Positions 5,732-9,239 of a stretch of 9,239 bases of DNA are shown here, piece by piece. Source of the DNA: an uncultured Eggerthellaceae bacterium (lineage in GTDB: Bacteria > Actinomycetota > Coriobacteriia > Coriobacteriales > Eggerthellaceae); contig CAJTML010000087.1 of the NCBI GenBank assembly GCA_910577495.1, forward strand, positions 1 through 9,239. The letters are read 5' to 3'. A program made the translations under genes and the position numbers. Below the pieces are notes generated by a model. The model searched no databases. It had not been told where the DNA came from and worked only from the letters and a program-made list of their open reading frames with translations. The number at the start of each line of letters is the position of its first letter. The stretch's first letter is position 1.

Positions 5732-7153
5732 ATGATTTGCCCGCAATGTCATACGGAAAATCGCTCTGGTGCAAAATACTGTAACGAATGTGGCTTGCCG
5801 CTCCCGCAAGAGAGCGCATCATCGGTGGGTGAAACGCAAACCCTTGATGCGGTTGTAGTGGATGAAACGGATGACATGGTTGCAGACGAGGCTGAAGATG
5901 CAACTGATGCAACTGATGCAACTGACGACGGTGATGAGGCTGTTGAAGAGGAAGTGCTCTCAGAAGACGAGGTCTTCGAGGAGTCGTTTGACAGAAACGA
6001 CATGGACCTAACCGCTTTCATTCCGCCAAAAGCAAAGCAACCGCACGCTCGGGATCTTTCAGGGATTGATGAGGGTCTGGTTGATTCAAGCTATGTACCT
6101 CCGCAACCTGCATGGCGTAGTGGTGATACCGTTGAGATGCCGCGGGTGGAAGACAAGCCGGTTAAACCGCGCGAATATAAGGCACCCGATGCTTCGAAAA
6201 AGAAGAGCAAAAAGGGCAAGATTGGCGCAATTGTCGTTGTAGTCTTGGCACTTGCAGTGGTGCTAGGACTGGCTATTACTCATCAAATGGAGATGTGGGG
6301 TGGCAAGAGTGTGCCCGATGTTGTGGGCATGACTCAATCAGACGCTGAATATATCTTGGGTACAAAAGGTTTCGCCATCAGCATTGCTACTGAAGCATCC
6401 GATGAAGCCGAAGGCTTGGTATTGCGCACGGATCCGGCTGCAGGAGCCCGCGAAGAGGGTAATTTGAGCATTACGCTCTATATTTCAACGTCGCGCTTAT
6501 TGCCTGATGTTGCTGGTCTTGCACGCGATGAGGCTGTCAATAAACTCAAAGAAGAGGGCTTTGAAAATATCGAATTCACCTCTGAGCGCTCAAATGCGCA
6601 CGAGGGACTCGTGTTGGCCATATCACCCGAGCCCGGTTCGCGCGCACTGTCTACCGATCCCATCACGCTCACCATTGCAGAGCCGTTTACGGTGCCTGAT
6701 GTGGTAGGAAAGACTGCGGGAGATGCGTCGCAAGAGCTTGAGATGGACGGCTATATGGTGGCTGTTACGTATACTTATGATGACAGCGTTGAAGATGGTA
6801 CGGTTTTAAGTACTGACCCTGAGGCACAGACGAAATTGGCATCTGGTGAGACGGTAACTATCAATGTGTCGAAGTCGCGCGCTATTGAGCTTGAGCAGCA
6901 AACGCGTTCCTTCCTGGAGGGTCTGGCTGCCAGCGGAGAGCCGTTGGTTATTGATCAGTCAACCAACTATGTTGTGCAATCAGTTGATGCGGTGACCTAT
7001 GAAGGCGACAACGCAACGTCGTTTGTGATCACGGGTTATCTCACCTATACCGCAGATGGTGAAACCCTCAATGGTGCTTCGCGTACTATCACCGGTGTTA
7101 TTACCTGGACTGACGATAACTATATTGAAACCATTTCGGCAATACAAAGCTAA
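5732..7153 (+). CDS. Zinc-ribbon membrane protein with three PASTA repeats
   Basis: The function of this 473-residue membrane protein is not known. It begins with a zinc ribbon (CPQC at C3/C6, CNEC at C17/C20), followed by a long acidic, probably disordered linker (about 35-95) containing a (Asp-Ala-Thr)3 run, and a basic stretch (KKKSKKGK, 156-163) just before one membrane helix at about 164-182. The basic flank predicts a cytoplasmic N-terminus and an outside C-terminus. Three PASTA repeats follow (about 193-252, 255-317, 319-380), each with a PDVxG start and a TDP- or SPEP-like turn. A 93-residue C-terminal domain (381-473), one helix then several beta strands, is unassigned and could be NTF2-like. 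PASTA repeats bind muropeptides in Ser/Thr kinases and penicillin-binding proteins, but no kinase or transpeptidase domain is present. An envelope-sensing or scaffold role is inferred. recO begins eight bases downstream. Confidence 0.85.
   Translation: MICPQCHTENRSGAKYCNECGLPLPQESASSVGETQTLDAVVVDETDDMVADEAEDATDATDATDDGDEAVEEEVLSEDEVFEESFDRNDMDLTAFIPPKAKQPHARDLSGIDEGLVDSSYVPPQPAWRSGDTVEMPRVEDKPVKPREYKAPDASKKKSKKGKIGAIVVVVLALAVVLGLAITHQMEMWGGKSVPDVVGMTQSDAEYILGTKGFAISIATEASDEAEGLVLRTDPAAGAREEGNLSITLYISTSRLLPDVAGLARDEAVNKLKEEGFENIEFTSERSNAHEGLVLAISPEPGSRALSTDPITLTIAEPFTVPDVVGKTAGDASQELEMDGYMVAVTYTYDDSVEDGTVLSTDPEAQTKLASGETVTINVSKSRAIELEQQTRSFLEGLAASGEPLVIDQSTNYVVQSVDAVTYEGDNATSFVITGYLTYTADGETLNGASRTITGVITWTDDNYIETISAIQS
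5897..5923 (+). repeat. Triple 9-bp tandem repeat (GATGCAACT)
   Basis: Three perfect tandem copies of GATGCAACT encode Asp-Ala-Thr three times (residues 56-64 of the PASTA protein) in its acidic cytoplasmic linker. Copy-number changes would stay in frame, altering linker length without truncating the protein. Confidence 0.9.
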
Positions 7154-7161
7154 GGAACCTC

Positions 7162-7935
7162 GTGGCTTCGCCAACCTATAGATGCCAAGGTATTGTGCTG
7201 AAAAAGACTAAGTTAGGTGAGAGTGATTTAATTCTCACCTTACTTATTGAAGATGGCTCGCAGGTGCGCGCTGTGGCAAAAGGCGCACGAAAACCTGGCT
7301 CTTTTGCGGCTCGGCTTGAGCTCTATTCGTGCGTGGATTTGCTTATCGTTGAAGGTAAAAGCTTAGACATCATCAAAGAAGTGCGCATTGTTGCAAGCAA
7401 TGAGCATATTCGTACCTCACTTGAGCGAACGACGTGCGCCTCGGTGATGGCTGAGTTCTTAGATAAAGTAACTCAGGTTGGCTTGGAGCATGATCGGCTC
7501 TATGCGCTTTCAAACAAAGCCTTTCAAACGCTCGGTGAAACAGCCCCTGAACAAGCACCAGCGCTTATGGATGCCCATCTCTTAAAAACGATCGCACTGT
7601 GTGGCTTTAAGCCAACGTTTGATAGGTGCGTACTTTGTGGCGAAGCAGTTTTGGCCAACCATGCAAACCTGAGCGATATCGTCAGTTTGGCTGTGCTTGA
7701 AGGTGGCGTAGTTTGCGATTCGTGCACCTTTGAGGTGGAAAGTGTGCAGGTGGCCCAAACAACCATCAGCTGGTGTCACTTTTTACTCATGTCTACGTTT
7801 GAGCAGATTATTGACGTGACGCTATCGCGTGATGAATCGTTCGCCGTTGCACGCGTGTGCCAAGACTGGATCATGACTCATATGGGGATCAAATTAAAGG
7901 CGCTTAACTTTTTCTTTACCGCTCAGATCTTTTAG
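7162..7935 (+). CDS. recO: DNA repair protein RecO
   Basis: RecO works with RecR (and RecF) to load RecA on SSB-coated single-stranded DNA and anneals complementary strands. The 257 residues match the family in length and layout. An N-terminal OB-fold (about 1-80) begins YRCQGIVLKKTKLGESD and contains AVAKGARKPGS (38-47). A helical region with LLKTIALCGFKP (140-151) follows, and a four-cysteine zinc site at C156/C159 (CVLC) and C185/C188 (CDSC). The start is GTG 7162, supported by AAGGA at 7152-7156, which overlaps the stop of the PASTA gene with five-base spacing. The two genes are therefore probably co-transcribed and translationally coupled. recO often sits directly after era; here the PASTA gene is placed between them. 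Confidence 0.93.
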   Translation: MASPTYRCQGIVLKKTKLGESDLILTLLIEDGSQVRAVAKGARKPGSFAARLELYSCVDLLIVEGKSLDIIKEVRIVASNEHIRTSLERTTCASVMAEFLDKVTQVGLEHDRLYALSNKAFQTLGETAPEQAPALMDAHLLKTIALCGFKPTFDRCVLCGEAVLANHANLSDIVSLAVLEGGVVCDSCTFEVESVQVAQTTISWCHFLLMSTFEQIIDVTLSRDESFAVARVCQDWIMTHMGIKLKALNFFFTAQIF

Positions 7936-7985
7936 ACAAAGCATCATTTGTTAGGCTGGTATGTGATATATGAGAGGAGAAATAT

Positions 7986-8234
7986 ATGCTTACGTACAAA
8001 ACGAGAGGTGTTTGTTCAAGGTCAATTACGGTTGATGTGGCTGATAACGTGATCACGCACATCTCTTTTGAAGGTGGCTGTGATGGAAACCTCAAAGCTA
8101 TTGCGAAACTCTGTACCGGAAAACCCGTTGACGAAGTGATTGAACTTTTGGCGGGCAATACCTGTGGTCCGAGACAAACGTCATGTGCTGATCAGCTCAC
8201 CTACGCCTTGAGGGAGGCGCAGGCTCAGGCATAA
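7986..8234 (+). CDS. Small TSCPD-domain protein (TIGR03905-like)
   Basis: This 82-residue cytoplasmic protein matches the stand-alone TSCPD family, a domain also found at the C-terminus of vitamin-B12-dependent ribonucleotide reductases (NrdJ). Its own biochemical role is unsettled. Visible signatures are GGCDGNLKAI (30-39), a CG pair at 60-61 and TSCADQL (65-71). The namesake motif is normally TSCPDQL, so Pro is replaced by Ala at residue 68. Five cysteines (10, 32, 43, 60, 67), several in conserved positions, suggest metal binding or redox chemistry, which is inference. ATG 7986 follows a strong SD (AGAGGAG at 7973-7979) by six bases. The gap to recO is 50 nt; a TGTGATATAT stretch at 7962-7971 is only weakly promoter-like. 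Read-through from recO is the simpler expectation. Confidence 0.85.
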   Translation: MLTYKTRGVCSRSITVDVADNVITHISFEGGCDGNLKAIAKLCTGKPVDEVIELLAGNTCGPRQTSCADQLTYALREAQAQA

Positions 8235-8291
8235 CACTGGCTCTTGCTGAGGGCGTTGCTTATGATTTTCTTAAAGGACTCAGCTTGTGTA

Positions 8292-8325
8292 GTGACAAAG
8301 CAAGTTCATAGGTACAATGGCTGTA
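8292..8325 (+). promoter_or_regulatory. Putative promoter of the response regulator
   Basis: TACAAT at 8313-8318 is a five-of-six -10 match, giving a start near 8325 and a leader of about 34 nt. GTGACA at 8292-8297 matches five of six bases of the -35 consensus, but the spacer is only 15 bp, shorter than the usual 16-18. This suggests a weak or activator-dependent promoter. Confidence 0.45.
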
Positions 8326-8329
8326 GCCA
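8318..8329. repeat. 12-bp palindrome at the regulator start site
   Basis: TGGCT-GT-AGCCA has perfect five-base arms around two central bases. It begins on the last base of the -10 hexamer and covers the predicted +1. The two-base centre is too small for an RNA hairpin loop, so a dimeric DNA-binding operator is the more natural reading. Confidence 0.4.
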
Positions 8330-8347
8330 AAGTGGTTCGTGATGCTT

Positions 8348-8353
8348 GAGGAG
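8348..8353 (+). promoter_or_regulatory. SD site supporting a TTG start
   Basis: GAGGAG lies five bases before TTG 8359. The nearby ATG at 8342 is in a different frame, so the SD fixes TTG as the start of the response regulator. Confidence 0.75.
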
Positions 8354-8358
8354 ATATC

Positions 8359-9051
8359 TTGGAATCGTTTGGGCATATTGCCGTTTGTGATGATGATCAT
8401 GCAATTGCAAATTTAGTTAGCCAGCTGGTATCTGAGAATGGTTGGGAAGTCTCAACGTTTTATCTTGCGAAAGATCTGCTTGAGGCTTCCAAGCATGAGA
8501 CGTTTGACCTGGTGTTGCTTGACATTATGATGCCAGGTATTGATGGATTTGAGTGCTGTCGGCAACTTCGCAAGCGCTCTGATGTACCCATTGTCTTTTT
8601 GAGCGCCAAAGATGAAGAGGTTGATAAGGTTGTTGGCTTTGAGCTAGGAGCTGATGACTATATCGTAAAGCCCTTCAAACCGCGTGAACTCATTGCGCGC
8701 GTGAAGGCACGACTCCGAAGAAATGTCATTCCTGAAATGGTGAACACCGATGCTCCGCTTGAGGCGCTTGGCATTGTTTTGGATAAACGGGCACATACTG
8801 TGACGCTTTTTGATCAGCAGGTGTTTTTAACGCCGATCGAATTCGACATCTTGGCGGCGCTTTTGCAAGAAAGCGGCAGGCCGGTTGCGTCGAACGCGCT
8901 TTATGAACAGGTGTGGAATGAACCAGCAAATGCTCAAAGCAACAATACCGTGATGGTACACATTCGTCACATACGACAAAAACTTTCCGCCATTGACTCG
9001 TCGCAAGAATACATTGAGACGGTCTGGGGTGTTGGATATAAGCTTGGTTAG
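8359..9051 (+). CDS. OmpR/PhoB-family response regulator (VanR-like)
   Basis: This 230-residue DNA-binding transcription factor is activated by phosphotransfer from a sensor kinase. The receiver domain (about 5-120) has the acidic pocket CDDD (10-13), the phospho-acceptor D55 in LVLLDIMMPG, the conserved S82 in FLSAKD and K104 in VKPFKP. The C-terminal winged-helix domain (about 133-230) carries the recognition-helix signature NNTVMVHIRHIRQKL (195-209) and ends with the TVWGVGYKLG wing. NNTxxVHIRHxR is close to the VanR subfamily, whose members often control envelope or antibiotic responses. No vancomycin-resistance genes are visible, so no target can be named. Translation starts at TTG, an inefficient start codon that may keep the level low. 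A probable partner kinase begins nine bases after the stop. Confidence 0.93.
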   Translation: MESFGHIAVCDDDHAIANLVSQLVSENGWEVSTFYLAKDLLEASKHETFDLVLLDIMMPGIDGFECCRQLRKRSDVPIVFLSAKDEEVDKVVGFELGADDYIVKPFKPRELIARVKARLRRNVIPEMVNTDAPLEALGIVLDKRAHTVTLFDQQVFLTPIEFDILAALLQESGRPVASNALYEQVWNEPANAQSNNTVMVHIRHIRQKLSAIDSSQEYIETVWGVGYKLG

Positions 9052-9060
9052 GTTGTGTGT

Positions 9061-9239
9061 ATGGATAACGAGATTTTAGAACCCATACGAAAGCAACAAA
9101 CCGCACGCTTGGCGCGCTCAATCTTGTGGAGGACGCTGACGGGTGTGTGTGCGTTTTCTGCTATCTATCTGGCACTTTTCGCGGTGTACGTGTCGCTGTT
9201 TTCAACGGTAATTTGGCGGCTTGCTTCCGTCTTGTCGGG
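9061..9239 (+). CDS. Probable sensor histidine kinase, N-terminal fragment
   Basis: The frame is open from ATG 9061 to the window edge (59 complete codons). The visible part has a basic cytoplasmic head with five Arg and one Lys in residues 10-24, then a hydrophobic segment from about 25 to 50 (LTGVCAFSAIYLALFAVYV), consistent with a first membrane helix entering from inside. No HAMP, dimerisation-histidine or ATPase motif is reached, so the kinase call depends on its position nine bases after a response regulator. Another membrane protein remains possible. The SD is weak (AGG at 9050-9052, overlapping the regulator stop), which suggests translational coupling. An in-frame GTG at 9055 is an alternative but less likely start. 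Confidence 0.65.
   Translation, partial: MDNEILEPIRKQQTARLARSILWRTLTGVCAFSAIYLALFAVYVSLFSTVIWRLASVLS

Larger units (their letters stand above)
8235..8358. other. Intergenic region before the two-component genes
   Basis: This 124-nt gap, the largest in the window, contains a weak GCTGAG (8246-8251)/CTCAGC (8279-8284) inverted repeat, a TACAAT -10 candidate, a 12-bp palindrome and the SD of the regulator gene. No U-rich run follows any stem, so I see no intrinsic terminator for the TSCPD gene. Confidence 0.6.

Noticed and set aside
5761..5800. Possible forkhead-associated phosphothreonine site resembling GarA-type ETTS motifs in the PASTA protein linker
   Set aside because: An ETQT string is present at residues 34-37, encoded just after this stretch, but a short acidic Thr-rich match is not evidence of phosphorylation, and no kinase or FHA gene is in the window.
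7948..7972. TTGTTA with TATATG as a promoter for the TSCPD gene
   Set aside because: The spacer would be 13 bp and the -10 matches poorly; read-through from recO is simpler.
8246..8284. GCTGAG/CTCAGC inverted repeat as a terminator after the TSCPD gene
   Set aside because: Six base pairs with a 27-nt loop and no U-run after it. An alternative CTCAG at 8224-8228 could pair with the same arm, but all are short enough to be chance.

Overview
This 9.2-kb window is one collinear block of plus-strand chromosomal genes with very short gaps. Base composition is close to balanced by eye. The order dnaJ–rsmE–mtaB–phoH–ybeY–dgkA–era–recO, a zinc-ribbon/PASTA membrane protein in front of recO, and a small TSCPD protein together suggest an anaerobic actinobacterium of class Coriobacteriia (Atopobium/Olsenella/Eggerthella relatives). 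That placement is an inference from gene order and protein style; no rRNA or other marker is present.

Region 1 (1-2775): the 3' two thirds of dnaJ (zinc centre and C-terminal substrate-binding domains), then rsmE (16S rRNA m3U1498 methyltransferase) and mtaB (tRNA t6A37 methylthiotransferase). Region 2 (2776-5684): phoH, ybeY, a diacylglycerol/undecaprenol kinase and era, packed with gaps of 2-15 nt and good Shine-Dalgarno (SD) sites after phoH. phoH has no SD site. Instead an extended -10 element lies so that transcription would begin on the A of its ATG, which suggests a leaderless mRNA. A 38-nt imperfect inverted repeat overlaps this promoter. Region 3 (5685-7935): a new promoter-like element, then a 473-residue membrane protein (cytoplasmic zinc ribbon, acidic linker, one membrane helix, three PASTA repeats, unassigned C-terminal domain), followed by recO. 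Region 4 (7936-9239): a small TSCPD-domain protein, then a 124-nt gap with a promoter and a start-site palindrome, a VanR-like response regulator with a TTG start, and the beginning of a membrane protein that is probably its sensor kinase.

The genes before recO serve RNA and ribosome maturation (RsmE, MtaB, YbeY, Era, probably PhoH), protein folding (DnaJ) and lipid-carrier recycling (DgkA family). The PASTA protein and the two-component pair add envelope sensing. Nearly all of this is well-known housekeeping. I see no mobile element, CRISPR array, RNA gene or clear defence system. The items most worth following up are the leaderless phoH promoter with its inverted repeat, and the kinase-less zinc-ribbon/PASTA protein with its unassigned C-terminal domain. 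No gene-free stretch exceeds 300 bases; the largest gap is 8235-8358.
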